Shown: positions 33,929-46,138, counted from the stretch's first letter. The stretch is DNA of 64,000 nucleotides from Heterohyrax brucei (GCA_028571685.1 CM053143.1:158094329-158158328), one strand, 5' to 3'. Numbers and translations are program-made. The notes: a model not told the origin generated them from the sequence alone.

Positions 33929-36179
33929 TAGGACTATATACCAACCTCTTTTTCTGCTTGAAAAGGGAGCCAGTAATCGATAGAATATCTAAGTCATTAA
34001 TGTAATGATGGAAATCATGCAACATCAACAACACATGGAAAACAGTACCTTACTTTGCCTGTCTCTACCAACAGTCATTTTCCATGGTCATGGGAGGCAG
34101 ATAGCATATGTGAACCTGAGCTTGTTTTCAGATAGTTACAGAAAACATACCCTGGTATACTTACCTTTATTATACTTTAAAACATTTTCAGGGAAGAGCT
34201 ATCTAGACATGTTATGGAACAAAGGACCATAGGAAGTGATTATTCTTTCCATGTTTGTATATCAAGCTGAAAGGTGTAATAAATAGAATGCATCTTATCA
34301 ACAATAACCAAATGTAAGTACACTAATATAGAAAATATAAAGAAAAATGAAAATACAAATTAGTCTTTGTATCAAAAACTAATTTTACCAAATGAAAGAG
34401 GAACTTAGGTTATTTATTCAACACAAAGAAAGGGTCAACATAACCTTCAGAAACAAAATTAGAAAAGTACTTTTAAATTTGACTGAAATACTACAGCAAT
34501 TGCAAACAGGATGATAAATTATGTCTCTTAAATCTAAGTGCTGCAATTATGAGATTCTCAGAATAGTCCTAGAAATGATAGATTTAATGTTCTGCTACAC
34601 AGAAGACAAAATAAAAGCACTCAACTAGCAAAGCTTTTCCGCACTGGGTTTTCTGTCCTCCTTTTCAGAAGCAATGACAGCAAGAACAGTGATCCCTGAG
34701 GGCAGTTTGAAATGATCATAATGTGTAAAATAGTTTTTTGAATACTGAAGAAGCAACAATGGAACAGAATATGTGTGCAGATTAGTTAACACAATGACAA
34801 AGTTGGCTCCCACACTGGACTATCCTTCAATATGTTCATTTCCTGGTGTTTCCATTGAGGTTTGAACTGCTTATGACTAACTTTCTAGAATAGGTCGCCT
34901 TTCCTAGACTCTTGGAAGTAAGACAATAAACTTCAGAGTTAAACAAGTAAGATTAGAAACGTTCATTTTCGCAATCAAAAGAGTAATGTTAGTTATGTAA
35001 TTATGCTTATGAATAGAAGGTATTATTTCAACACAATGAAAATTTTCTATATGTCTGCCAAGAACATATAGCCTGCATATTAAATTTTGCTGAAAATCCA
35101 TCATCGTTGTCAAAATTTTAAATTTACTCATATAATAAATATTTATAGCACAAAGTATGTGAGGGTATCATACGTCACGGTTAAAAACATAGCATTTCCT
35201 GAAGGATTCTGAACTGGTTCAAACCAATCCATTTATATCCCATGAAGCAAAACTGGAGCAGACTTGAATTTTTAAAATCTGGGTGATCTGGAATGATGAG
35301 CAAAATGGCAAACATGGTAGGTGCAAGCCCTGTAACAGGAAGCATGGAAGAGTCACAGCGAGCCCTTTCAGGAACCTGATGCACGAGACTGGATTATTGC
35401 CAAACTGAGGACTGGCAACGTGAATTATTGCCGTTGGATTATTGCCAGCGCTGATTTGAAAGGGTTCACTACAGCTCTTCCCCATTTCCCATTTCAGAGC
35501 TTGTACCTTCGCATTCAAAGAGATGAAGTTGACAGTCCTCTTTAAGCATGGCACTAATGTTTCCAACTGCACACAATTCAGTGGATGAAAGATTTGTTTG
35601 CTGTCCAACCCGTACACTGTCCATGTTTTCTAAGAGTAAGATTAAGTTTCTAGCAGGCTTCAACCTGCGATTTTTCCCATGCTAACTATGATACTAGTTC
35701 ATGCAAATTTTAAAAACTCAGTTTTGCTCCAGTATCACTTACTCAGCCATAATTAAGTGGTAAGAATTGGTTTGACATCTTGATTTCATGAAACATAATG
35801 CATTCTAATAGGGCCAGAATTACAATAGATCTCACAGTTACACAATGTGCGGCATTGTATCTGAGCAATTTTGAGTGTTCATGTACAAAGTTGTGATCTA
35901 AGAGTGATGGAAATTGTCTAGTCAAACTTTCATTAAATATGGTATCTTTTTCCCTACTGTGTAAAGTATATCATGTTAATCCAGGAAGATTTGGGTCTCT
36001 TGCTGGTTGAAAGAAGATTAAAAGGATTGCTTTACTAAAGTCAAGTTCTATTAAGTTAATTAACATTCATGCCATTATTACAGAGATTTAAGACTGGGTT
36101 TCACCTAATTGCTGGGAAAAATGTTATTATTATCTAATAAATGTTTTATTGTGCTGTGACAGTTTACAATCCAAGTCAA
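33929..36179. other. 2.25 kb with no recognised repeat or gene
   Basis: The longest stretch in the window without a transposon I recognise. AT-rich, with a somewhat more balanced island around 35,180-35,690. Several minus-strand frames of 60-132 codons (largest 35,219-35,617) have no recognisable domain, and I see no convincing exon-splice context. A non-coding conserved element is possible but undecidable here. Confidence 0.5.
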
Positions 36180-36560
36180 TTTGCCATAAAAACTCCGTTT
36201 CCACACTACTATGCAACTCTAGCTACTCTCCCCACCCTTTGACAGCACACTCCTGCTTTCCCCCCTGTGCTGCGCTTCCCATATCCATTCAACCAACCTC
36301 TGTCCCCTCCACCCACTCATCTCGCCTCTGAACAAGAGCTGCTCAGACAGTCTCATGTATATATTTAAGCCAAGAAGCGCTTTCTTTGCAAGCATCATTC
36401 TGTGTCTCACAGTCTAGTCCAATCTTTGTCTAAACAGCTGACTTGGACACTGTTTTAAGCTCTGGGCTAACAGAGAGTTTGGGGCCATGTCCTTGGGGGA
36501 CCCTGTAGTCTGACAGACTATCAACTACAGTTTTTTAATAGAGTTATAGTTTTCTCTTGC
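36180..36560 (-). mobile_element. LINE-1 3' UTR fragment
   Basis: Homologous to the 3' UTR at 8.65-8.9 kb: 'cagtctcatgtatatattt' vs 'tagtctcatttatctactt', then 'aagccaagaagc', 'cagtctagtccaat' and 'gctctgggctaacag'. C-rich on this strand at 36,220-36,330. Only the 3' UTR part is kept. Confidence 0.72.
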
Positions 36561-36794
36561 TGGAAAAACACATCATTTTTAAAAAAATAATTTGACTAAG
36601 TTTGCACTCATCTTAAACTTACACTTAGAAAAACTCATTTAGAACCACCAGAGCACTAGATATTTTAGTACATAGGAAATAACTCAGGTATCTAAGAGCA
36701 AAGAAACGCTACAAAAATGTTAAATAGTTTTTAGTTTTAGAAATAACCAGTTCACCCACTGAAAAAATTCATTCATATTTATTTACTATTATTT
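36561..36794. other. Unassigned AT-rich sequence
   Basis: Short stretch with no recognisable content. Confidence 0.4.
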
Positions 36795-37472
36795 TAGTTG
36801 CTCTTGTTGCCGTTGTTATGTGCCATCCAGTCCGTTCCTTCTTGCGCAGACCCAACAATGTACAACAGAACAAACTACTGCCTGATCTTATGCCATCCTC
36901 ACAACTGTTGTCATCCTTGATCTTATTGTTGCCACTGGGTCAAACCGTTTCATTGATGATCATCCTTTTTTTCCATGACTCTACTTTAGCTTGGCTGGCT
37001 GCTTTATCAAGCATGATGTCCCTCTCCAGGTCCTGAACTTTCCTTATGAGATGTCCAACGTATGTGAGACACAGCCTGATAATATTCAATTATAAGGCAT
37101 GTGTGGTTGTACTTTTTCCAGGACAGACGTGTTCCTTCTTTGGGCGCTCTGTGGTATATTCAATATTCTTTGCCAGCAGTATAATTTAAAAGCATCAATT
37201 CTCCTGTCTTCCTGATCAATTGTCCAGTTGTCACATTCACATCAGGTGGCTGACAATAACTGTGTTTTGTGTCAGGCACACCTTAATCCTCATAGTGACA
37301 TCTTTGTTTTTCGACACTTTAAAAAGATCATTTGCAGCGTATTTTCCCAGTGCAATGTGTTGCTGATTTTTTTGACTGATCCTTCCATGAGTGCTGGTTG
37401 TGAATTCAAGTAAAATTAAGTTTTTGATAACTTCAACCTTTTCTCTGTTTATAAGGATGTTGTTTACTGTAG
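36795..37472 (-). mobile_element. RTE 3' part (~0.68 kb)
   Basis: Continuous minus-strand RTE end: 'gttgttatgtgccatcc', 'atgtacaacagaacaaac', 'aagcatgatgtccctctcc', 'gtggtatattcaatattc', 'gtcaggcacaccttaatcc', 'cccagtgcaatgtg'. One of the longer 3' copies, with dead frames. Confidence 0.88.
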
Positions 37473-37860
37473 TAGATCATCAATAAGAACTAGACTTAAC
37501 AATTCAAGACCTAGAAAGCACCCCTAGAATATCAGAAGGTAGATAAGGTCATGCAAACCTGAAAAACAATGCTGATTTGCTCTTTAAAAGGTGAAGTCTA
37601 CCAGGAAGTACATAGAATAACATTTGCAAAAGCCAATACCATTCATGATACACCCACACCCATCAGATGTTGTACCACTGTTTTACATACAGAGTGATCT
37701 GCCTTTTTCGTAAGTATTTTTCGTGACTGGTGATTCCCTTGAGGATACCACTACCGAGTTCTACTAGCGATAACTTACAAACTGTAACCCAAGTCATTGT
37801 AATTAAATGCAATTGAACAGATATTTGTTAAGTCTCTCAAACCACCAAGAAAGTGTTAGG
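37473..37860. other. Unassigned, with possible ancient repeat at right end
   Basis: 37,810-37,860 ('gaacagatatttgttaag') resembles the start of an ancient mammalian repeat whose continuation may lie between the two LTRs at 38,382-38,445. Otherwise nothing recognised. Confidence 0.4.
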
Positions 37861-38381
37861 TGTCTGGTATGGATTGAATTTTGCACCCCAAAAATGTGTA
37901 TCAATTTGCCTAGGCCATGATTCCCAGTGTTTTGTGATTGTCCAGATTTGATCATCTGATGTGATTTTCCTCTGTGTTGTAAATCCTACTTGTATGATGT
38001 TGATGATAGTAGGATTAACAAGTGTTATGTTAATGAAGAAGGATTCAGTCTACAAGATTAGACTGTTTTAAGGTGATTTCTCTTGGGATATAAAAGAGAG
38101 AACAGAGCAGAAAGACACTAGGAATTCATACTGCCAAGAAACAAGACCTAGGAAAATAGCACACTCTTTGGACCCAGGGTCCCTGTTATGAGTACTTCTT
38201 AGACCTAGGAAGACTGATAATAAGGACCTTCCCCTACTGCCAACAGAGAGAGTACCTTCCCCTAGAGCTGGTACCCTGAATTCAGATGTCTAGCCTCCTA
38301 GACAGTAAGAGAATAAACTTCTCTTTGATAAAGCCATCCACATCGGTAACGTTGTTATACCAGCACTAGATAAACAAGATA
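37861..38381 (+). mobile_element. Solo LTR, MaLR-like family A (first of a pair)
   Basis: Contains 'ggtatggattgaatttt', 'gttgtaaatcctac', 'gggatataaaagagagaac' (TATA-like), 'tttggacccagggtccctg' and 'gagaataaacttctc'. About 520 bp. No internal retroviral sequence on either side. Confidence 0.75.
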
Positions 38382-38445
38382 GTGCATTATTCAAGGAATT
38401 CACAGCCAATGAAATAAACAAATACATTTTTATCTGCTTGATGAT

Positions 38446-38934
38446 TGTCATGGATTGAATTCATTCTCTAAAATACCTGTAACAATTTAGGTGTGGCGTA
38501 ATTCCTGGTGTTGTGTGATGTTCCTCCGTGTTGGAATTCCTGTCTCTACGATGTTAACGAGGGTGGATGGGCAGCAGTTGTGCTAGTAGATCGAGATTCA
38601 ATGGGGAAGTTTGTTTTGTACCTTGAGGCAGTCTCTTGAGCTATAAAGAGAACAATCTGGCAGACAGATTTGGAAATTTCACATCATTAAGAAAGCAGTA
38701 TTGAGAGAAGCACGTCCTTCAGACCTGAGATTGCTGTGTCAAGATGCTCCCTGAACAAAGACTGATGCAACACAAATGCTTTCCTCCAGAGACAACAAGG
38801 GGGAAAACCTTCCCCTGAGCAGACATCGTGAATTTGGACTTGTAGCCTACTGTACTGTGTCAGAATAAACTTTCCTTTTTAAAGCTATCCACTTTGTGGT
38901 ATTTCTGTTAGGGCAGTACTAGCTGACTGAAACA
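38446..38934 (+). mobile_element. Solo LTR, MaLR-like family A (second of a pair)
   Basis: TGTCATGG start, GAAACA end, 489 bp. Flanks 'atgat' (left) and 'gtgat' (right) fit a 5 bp target duplication with one change. Includes 'cagaataaactttcc' near the polyadenylation region. Lies 64 bp from the previous LTR in the same orientation. Confidence 0.78.
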
Positions 38935-39802
38935 GTGATTCAATGTATTTAATAAAAATTTATAGACATGATGAATTCTTAGCATAATATGTGCTATTCT
39001 AATAAACACTAACAATCATTAATGAAATGTAGTTGGCATTTTTCCTTACTTTTCATACTTAACTGTAAATGTATTTTCTATAAGACTCAAATGCATAATT
39101 AATATTTCTGAAGTTCTGTTTTTCCAATCTGATTATGTCTTGGTAATCGTGTGCATATCAAGTAACTATTCATATTTGTCTTCTCATTTGCTATTAATTC
39201 CTCTCCCTTTTCATTTTCCGTGTCATTTTATGTAAATGTTTTAGCATTACAGGCTTTGATCTTTTATCCTCCATGCTTTCTACAGCTTCTCCCAAAAACT
39301 TTTTGTTGTTGTTATTGTTGTTGCAAAAGGTACCACTGTTACCATCAATAACTGATGGGCATGATTTTCACATGACTCCTAGATGCCTGTCAGGTTTTAG
39401 CTGAAGTGCTTCCATTAAAATCATGCTCAGCTATATGCTGTAAGGAACACATTTGGAACAATAGAAAATATTTTATAGATGTAAAGAAAGTGTACAGGAA
39501 ATTGCAAAATCAGGTTTATAGAATTGTATAAATTTGGGAGAAAATTAGAGTATACTATGATTAAAACAAATTAACCAGTGTATTCCAAGTTTACAAAATA
39601 TATAATAAAAAGCAGTCACGAAATAAGTGCTTAGGAATAACCTGAGAGCTTGTCAGTACAACATCCAGAGAAGCTGGACTGTACGCATTGGGTCACCAAG
39701 AGTCTTAATTTTCTTGACTGTAATGATCAACAAAAAATTTTCCAGGTACTATTTAAGTGATTCACCTGTATTAAATATTTTAATTCTTAAAATAAAATTC
39801 TA
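38935..39802. other. Unassigned AT-rich sequence
   Basis: No gene and no recognised repeat, apart from a short (TTG)n-like tract at 39,302-39,325. Confidence 0.45.
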
Positions 39803-39960
39803 TAACCCACCACTACCACTCAGTCAATTTTGACTGCTAGCTACCCTATAGGACAGAGTAGAACTGCCCTATGGATTTTCCAACGAGCACCTAGCAGATC
39901 TGAACTGCCAAGCTTTGGGTTAGCAATTGCAGCACTTCACCACTATGCAACAGAGTTTCT
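39803..39960 (-). repeat. AfroSINE
   Basis: 'ataggacagagtagaactg', 'ctatggattttccaacgag', 'tttgggttagcaattgc' and terminal 'caacagagtttc' in order on the minus strand. Confidence 0.88.
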
Positions 39961-39984
39961 AAAATTCTATAGGAAAATGGTAAT

Positions 39985-40115
39985 TAATATCTGTACTTAA
40001 GAGATAAAGAAACTGGTAGAGTAATTTGCTCAAGTCTCCACAGCCATGTAAGTTTCATAACTACACTTGACTCTCAGAGGCCTCACCTCTGGGGCCTGCT
40101 CACTTCATTGTAACA
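39985..40115 (-). repeat. MIR fragment
   Basis: 'gagataaagaaactgg', 'gtaatttgctcaagtc' and 'cacagccatgtaag' fit the reverse complement of MIR. Old and diverged. Confidence 0.55.
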
Positions 40116-41039
40116 AAGCTATCTTTTAGATGCACGTGAGGAAAATGAAGACTTTCAGAAATAAAATGAAATAGTATGAACCTCTCTTAACAATATCTCT
40201 AAGCAGGAATACAGTTTATTTATATTTATACAAAAGTAACTTTATTAGATAAGATTTGAAGACAATATTTAAGAGTGTCCTTAGAGAGTTCAAGACAGCA
40301 ATACAAACTGTTAATGAAGACAGAGTACGCAATACAATTCTGTTTCTTTAGTGTAGAGACAGGGAGTGCTGGCCTACTTGTGACAGAAAAAGAACAAATA
40401 ATTTTAAAATACTTTGCACTAGTGCACATGCTGTTTAATTTAAATAATGTCAGTTTCTCCAACGGACACAGAATCAATTTTTATTTTTTGGTTACTCCTT
40501 TACCAAAAGGGGGGAAAAATCATATACCAAGAAACTTTAGACAACTGGTTACAAATTATAGTCAGGGAGATATAGAAGCATACACTTTTATGTAAGAAAG
40601 AAGATTTTCTTTTCTTTAAATGATAAGCTATGCATGCTGGAGGGGATGGGAATTGAAGGTTACAGGATACATTTATTTACAGTGCTTTTTTAAAAGAGGA
40701 AATGGTTTAGACAAAGTTTCACAGTAAAACAGCTCTGAAAATTGCCTTTCAAGAGGCAAAATGTTTCTGAAGGAGTTTGTCCTTTTAGATTTGAACAGAA
40801 TGATTTTTGCAATGAATTGTTATGTCAGCATTTCATCTACCCCAGAGGAAAAGCACGATAATCTACGTTATGCTTTGAGGAAAGAGCATTACCAAGCTTT
40901 GGTGTTAGCTTTCAAATCAACTATTTCTAGTAACAGGTCAGATTTACCCACTAGCTATTCTGTCATAAATGCAGACTTTCACACTTTATGCTGAATGGCT
41001 TTTACATTTTTTATATGCTCATTAATGTTTTCAGTGCAG
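40116..41039. other. Repeat-poor sequence with short frames
   Basis: Frames of 106 codons (40,275-40,595) and 77 codons (40,761-40,994) have no domain or splice context I can recognise. I do not call a gene. Confidence 0.45.
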
Positions 41040-41345
41040 TCTGGATTTCCTCCATCAGTGCCATCAGGTCTTGGACATACGTGTGATGTGTAATGTGATT
41101 TGACAATTATGTATGAAGGTCTTTATCCAGCATTCGTGATATAATGCAATGTCATCCATGATGTGATCTGATGTGATCAGCCAATCAGATATAAAGGGAG
41201 TCTCTTCAGGGGTGTAGCCTGCTTCCAGTAACTAACAGAAGGAGTTGTAACATAAAATTAAGCCGCTCACTCCTACTGGCAAGTACTTGTCTTTGGGTGA
41301 GACAAATAGAGCTGCCGTGCAATCAGACAGTAAGGTAACCACCTC
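41040..41345 (+). mobile_element. Possible LTR-like or promoter-like segment
   Basis: Contains a 'tgatctgatgtgatcagcc' block, a CCAAT-like 'ccaatcag' at 41,181-41,188 and directly adjoining 'atataaag' TATA-like sequence at 41,189-41,196, then a less AT-rich stretch. CCAAT and TATA boxes touching each other is not the usual promoter spacing. I suspect a decayed LTR but cannot define its ends. Confidence 0.3.
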
Positions 41346-41370
41346 CTTACTGTAACGTGTGCATCTCTCC

Positions 41371-41904
41371 GAGGTCTGACAAGTAAGTTGGCAAACTTAA
41401 CTGTTCTAAGTGCTACATGACTCATACAGTTACCTTCAAAGTATTTCCCTTGGGAAGCTATGCACCACGAACAATGTCTCGTTCATCCTTCAAAGCAATT
41501 CTGGAACTCTTTCACTGCATATGGTAGCATGGTGGCAAACTCCGAAACTTAATTGTATAGTTGTCTGTGAGGGAGTTTCTAACCAATAAACAAGTAACTA
41601 TATTGGATCACCTTACTACTCAACTGACCTCGCTCCCGGCGACTTTTTTCTTTACCTGAAGACAAGGGAAATACTGAGAGGAAGATATTTAACTGACATT
41701 CGGGATATCAAGGGTGATATGACAACATCCCTGATGGCCATTAAAGAAAAAGAGTTCCAAAATTGCTTTGAAGGGTGGATTTGGCATTGGCATCAGTGCA
41801 TGGCTTCCCGAGGGGTGTACCACAAAGGTGAATATAGTGATATTCGGCAATAAGGTAGGTAGCATTTCCTCTAGCATGAGTTCACGAACCTAACTGCCAC
41901 CCCT
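41371..41904 (+). mobile_element. Mariner-like element, internally deleted (copy 3)
   Basis: Left end 'gaggtctgacaagtaag'; right end, reverse-complemented, 'ggggtggcagttaggttc'. The internal part encodes DLAPGDFFLYLK and later IKEKEFQNCFEGW, the C-terminal end of mariner transposase; the aspartate position before FFLY is retained. About 534 bp, so non-autonomous. It is colinear with copy 1 at 10.84 kb. Confidence 0.85.
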
Positions 41905-43433
41905 TATATACACTTCTGAAGCAATCAGAAAACTTGGAAGTTTCAAAATTTTACTGCAGTCTGTTTAAAAAGTATACTTGACCATCAGCCTGATCAACAC
42001 AAGTAACTCAAAAAGCTGCACTACATATAAATCAAAGATAATTTGAAGCAAGTCAATGCAAATATGGCCGCTTAATTACAAATATGAGGTCTGCAACATT
42101 TGGGGAAAGCACTGGCCCTGTTGAAGACGTTGTTATAAAGCAGTGTTTTAAACCTCTATTTTTTTATAGCTGTAATTTAACAGTTTAGAAGCAAAATTAA
42201 TGTGTTAGTTGTTCCCTTTGATTAATACAGCACATTTTATTCAAAGTGGCTTGCTATGCCTTTTTGTTTCTGCCAAAAAGACCTGGTAGACATTGACAAG
42301 GAAATGAAATAGTGCATGGGCCAAATTTCTGACATTCATTTCCGTCATACATTAATTTGGTACAAAGGAGAATAATCTGCTGCTCATAAAGAAAAATGAA
42401 AAAAAAAAATCTCAGCACGTTACGAAGCCAGTTCCTTTCACTTAAATGTTATAGTGACTGAACATAATTTTCTCAGGGGGGAACTCTATTGTTTGAAATG
42501 TCTAAGACATGACTGATCAGAGTGAAGGTTAGCTGCATCTTGCCTGTTGTATGTTTTTAAGTATTTAAGGACACTGGATAAGGAGAAAACTCCATTTGTT
42601 TGGAACCAGAATCATTTTTTTTGACATAAGCTGTCAAGAAAGCAGAGAAAGAAACTGAACTGCCCTTGAGGAATATAACATTGTTAAATCAGTTTGATGA
42701 GAAATTAGAAATCAGAACTATACTTAATTAAATCTGGATCAGAAGAAACTATTGGTTCACCTTTTTGAACAAATAGACAGACCTAAATAGGCCTTTACCA
42801 TTAGAGATTATCAAAGTGTGTTTTGAAGGTGAATTACAAAGAAAGAGGGAAAAAGAGATTTGGAATATTTTTATAGAACAATTTTTTAAAGCTTTTAAAT
42901 CTGTGTCTTTTACTAAAAATAGAGGTTAAAAGTGACTTTAGAAAAGGACTGATGTAAAACATTGGAGGAAAGTAGATAAAGGAGAGTAGTTTACCCACAT
43001 GAAAACATAAATTGTGTGTCTTTTACAGTTTAATAACAAACTTGTATGTAATATTATCAAAGAAAGCAGAGGAATAAATGTAATGCAGATAAATATTTTC
43101 ATAGTACATATATAAAACTTACAAATTTTGTTACATAAAACTGGTCTTCATTTTCTCTGATACCAGATCAAATGTACTTACATTCAAAATGTCTGTTTAT
43201 CCAGATATTTTTTGCATAAATTGGACTTCAGGAGAAAGAAAAATATTTAGGTTTTAGGGAAAGAAAATAAAATTCTCTTAATTCTTTTTTTTTTTTTCAT
43301 CCATCAAAAATATGCAAAGGAGAGTCACTTAACTCAGGACTCTAGTGTTAGATTGCTTGGATTCAAATCTCTACCTCACCTGCCAACACAGGAAACTCTT
43401 TAAAGTCCTCTAAATCTTAATTGTCCAACCTTT
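41905..43433. other. 1.5 kb without recognised repeat or gene
   Basis: AT-rich, with short A and T runs (T12-type run near 43,287). No supported frame. The only feature of note is the contrast with the dense repeats on both sides. Confidence 0.45.
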
Positions 43434-44904
43434 CTGTCAGTTTGTCATACCCTAATGGTTAACTTTTGCTGTAATGCTGAAAGCTATGCCACCAGGGTTT
43501 CAAATATCAGAAGTGTCAAGCATGCTGGCGAGCTGACAGCAGTGTTTTCAGACTAAGACAGACTAGGAGGGACCCAGTGATCTACATTTAAAAAACTGGG
43601 CAATGAAAACTTTATGAACTACAGTGGAAGAATGTCTGATATGATGTCAGAAGATGAGCTCCTCGGGTTGGAAGCCACTCAAAATATGACAGAGGAAGAG
43701 TTGCTTTTCAAAGTAGATTGAACTTTATGATATGGATGGAGTAAGACTTTCTGACCCTTCATTTGCTGAGGTCACATGACTCAAAATGAGAAGAAAGAAC
43801 CACAAATGCCCGTTAATAACTGGAACATAGAATATATTATGTATAAACTGGTAAAGTTGGGAAATAATCAGTAATGAAATGGATCATATAAATATCAATA
43901 TCCTATACATTACTGAGCTGAACAGATGGTTGTCACCCATTTTGAATCAATCACATATTCTACTCTCCCAGGAATGACAAACTGAAGAAGACTAGCATTG
44001 CATTCATCATCAAAAAAGAACAGTTCAAGATCTAACTTGAAGTACAATGGTGTTAGTAATTGGATGATATCCACATACCTATAGGAAAGACCAATTAACA
44101 GGAATATTATTCAAATTTATGCACCAATTACTGGTGCCAAAGATGAGGAAATTGAAGCTTTTTAGCACTTCCGCAGTCTGAAATAGATCAAACATGTAAT
44201 CAACATTCATCAGTAATTACTGGTGATTGCCATGCAAAAGTTGGAAACAAAGAAGGATTGCTAGTTGGAAAAAAATGACCTTGGTGATAAAAATGACAAT
44301 GCAGATCACACGATACAATTTTGCAAGACTAACAAGTATGTTTTTGCAAATACCTTTTTTCCAACAACATAAATGGCCACCATACAAAAATACCTTACTA
44401 GATGGAATATACAGAAATTAAATTCACTATGTCAATGCCAAGAGAAAGTGTGAAGAAGCTCAATGTCATCTGTCAGAACAAGGTCAGGAGCCAACTGTAG
44501 AAGGATCATCAATTGCTCATATGTAGGTTCAATTTGAAGCTGAAGAAAATTAGAGCACAAGCATGAGAGGCAGAATATGACCCTAATGATATCCCACTTG
44601 AATTTAGGGAACATCTCAAGAGTAGATTTGATGCACTGAACAGTAAGACCAAAGAGCAGACAAGTAGTATAATGAAACAAGGCCATCATAAATGAAGGGG
44701 GAAAAAAATCACTAAAAATTTAATAAGGAATGGAAAAAAAGAGATATTAAAAGAGACTTTGAAATTTGCCCTTGAACATAGAGGTACTAAAGCAAATGCA
44801 AGAATTAATGAAGAAAGAGAGCCAAACAAAAGATTTTAAAGGGCATCTCAAGAAGACAAAATAATATAATGAAATGTGCAAAGACCTGGAGAAGGATGGA
44901 AGTA

Positions 44905-45222
44905 TGGAGGAAGGGAAGGAAGGAAGGAAAGAAGGGAGGGAAGGAGGGAGGGAGGAAGGAAGGAGGGAGGGAGGGAGGGTAGGAAGGAGAGAGGGAGGGA
45001 GGGTAGGAAAGAAGGAAGGAAGGAAGACAGGAAGGAAGGAAGGAGGGAGGGAATGAAGGAAGGAAGAGGAAAGTTGGGAAGGGGAAAGGGATGGGTTGGA
45101 GAGGGAAGAGGGTAGCGGATGGGAGGGGAAGGGAGAGAAGAGGATGGGGAAGGGAAGAAGAGGGAAGAAAGTGAAGAAGCGGTAGAAGAGTGGAGAGGGG
45201 AGAGAAATAAAGGAAAGAAATA
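44905..45222 (+). repeat. Polypurine (GGAA/GGGA)n microsatellite in RTE
   Basis: About 0.32 kb with almost only A and G on the plus strand, made of mixed GGAA, GGGA and GAAG units with a few interruptions (for example 'gggtagg', 'atgggttgg'). RTE coding sequence flanks it on both sides. The open frames of 60-140 codons across it on both strands encode low-complexity Glu/Gly/Arg- or Pro/Ser/Leu-rich strings and are artefacts of composition. Confidence 0.93.
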
Positions 45223-46130
45223 CTCATAGCACATCTTAAGCTAAAAGAACTGAAGGAAAAGATTAAATAAATCCTGGAGTTATGATGATAGTAAAAGATT
45301 TTATGGGGAAAACACTGAATGACTTAGGAAACATCAAATAAGATGGGAAGGACATGCAGAGTCACTGTACTGAAAGGAACTGGTTGACATTCGGCTATTT
45401 CAGGAGGTGGCATATGATCAAGAACCTATGGCACTTAAGGAAAAGTTCTAACCATCACTGAAGGTATGGCTGCAAAAAGAGACTCCTGGAATTGATGGAG
45501 TAGCAATTGAGATGTTGCAACAAATAGATGCAGTGGTGGAGGAACTCACTTGTCTATGTCAAGACATTTGGAAGAAAGCTATTTAGGCAAACAACTAGAA
45601 GAGATTCATATCTGTGCTCATTCCAAAGAAAGATGATTTAGCACAGTATGGAATTTATCAAACAATATCATGAATATCACACACAAACACCACTTTGCTG
45701 AAGATCATGCAAAAGCAGGTGTAGCAGTATTTTGCAAGGAACTTTCAAAAATTCAAGCTGAAGTCAGTAGGGAATGTGTAACAAAAGCTATCATTGTTAA
45801 CATTAGATGGATCTTGGCTGAAGCAGAGAATACCAGAAAAAAAAGCTTACCTTGTGTTTTCTTGGCTATGCAAAGGCATTTGACTGTGTGAATCATAGCA
45901 AAGTACAGATAACACTGTCAAAAAAGGAATTCCATGACACTTATTTATATTCATGAGACAGTCCTTCTAGCTCAACAAGGAGATATAACACAGCTTAAAG
46001 TCAGGAAATGGGTCTGCCAATGGTGTATCTGTTTACCATATATACTCAATCTCTATGGTAAACAAATATTTCAAGAATTTGGACTACATCCGGAAGAATA
46101 TGGCATCAAGGTTGGAGGAAGTCTCAATAA

Positions 46131-46138
46131 GAATTTGT
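46131..46138 (+). other. Target-site duplication, left copy
   Basis: 'gaatttgt' here is repeated at 53,269-53,276 right after the A-rich end of the L1, marking L1 insertion into the RTE. An extra base in the right copy's preceding A-tract makes the outer limits uncertain. Confidence 0.8.

Larger units (their letters stand above)
43434..46138 (+). mobile_element. RTE LINE, 5' leader to RT (left part of split element)
   Basis: Begins with the leader ('gtcagtttgtcata', 'gctatgccaccaggg'), runs through the AP-endonuclease region ('ctggaacatagaa' near 43,822, 'attactggtgattgcc' near 44,216) and into RT ('acaatatcatgaatatcac' near 45,661; 'ggctatgcaaaggcattt' near 45,864), then stops at 46,138 where a LINE-1 begins. 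Subtracting the ~0.32 kb purine tract and adding the right part (53,269-54,045) gives about 3.2 kb, the usual RTE/BovB length. Stops and frameshifts throughout. Confidence 0.9.

Noticed and set aside
35219-35617. 132-codon minus-strand open frame
   Set aside because: No recognisable domain, signal or splice context, and length is compatible with chance in 64 kb searched on six frames.
37861-38934. Tandem LTRs as one compact provirus
   Set aside because: Only 64 bp separate them, without visible primer-binding site or coding sequence; retained as two solo LTRs.
40275-40595. 106-codon plus-strand frame as a possible small protein
   Set aside because: Overlaps an opposite-strand frame of similar length, no domain; AT-rich intergenic sequence.
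44805-45234. Open frames of 128-140 codons (minus) and 60-79 codons (plus) over the purine tract
   Set aside because: They arise because GGAA/GGGA repeats contain few stops; the products are low-complexity and the region is RTE-derived.
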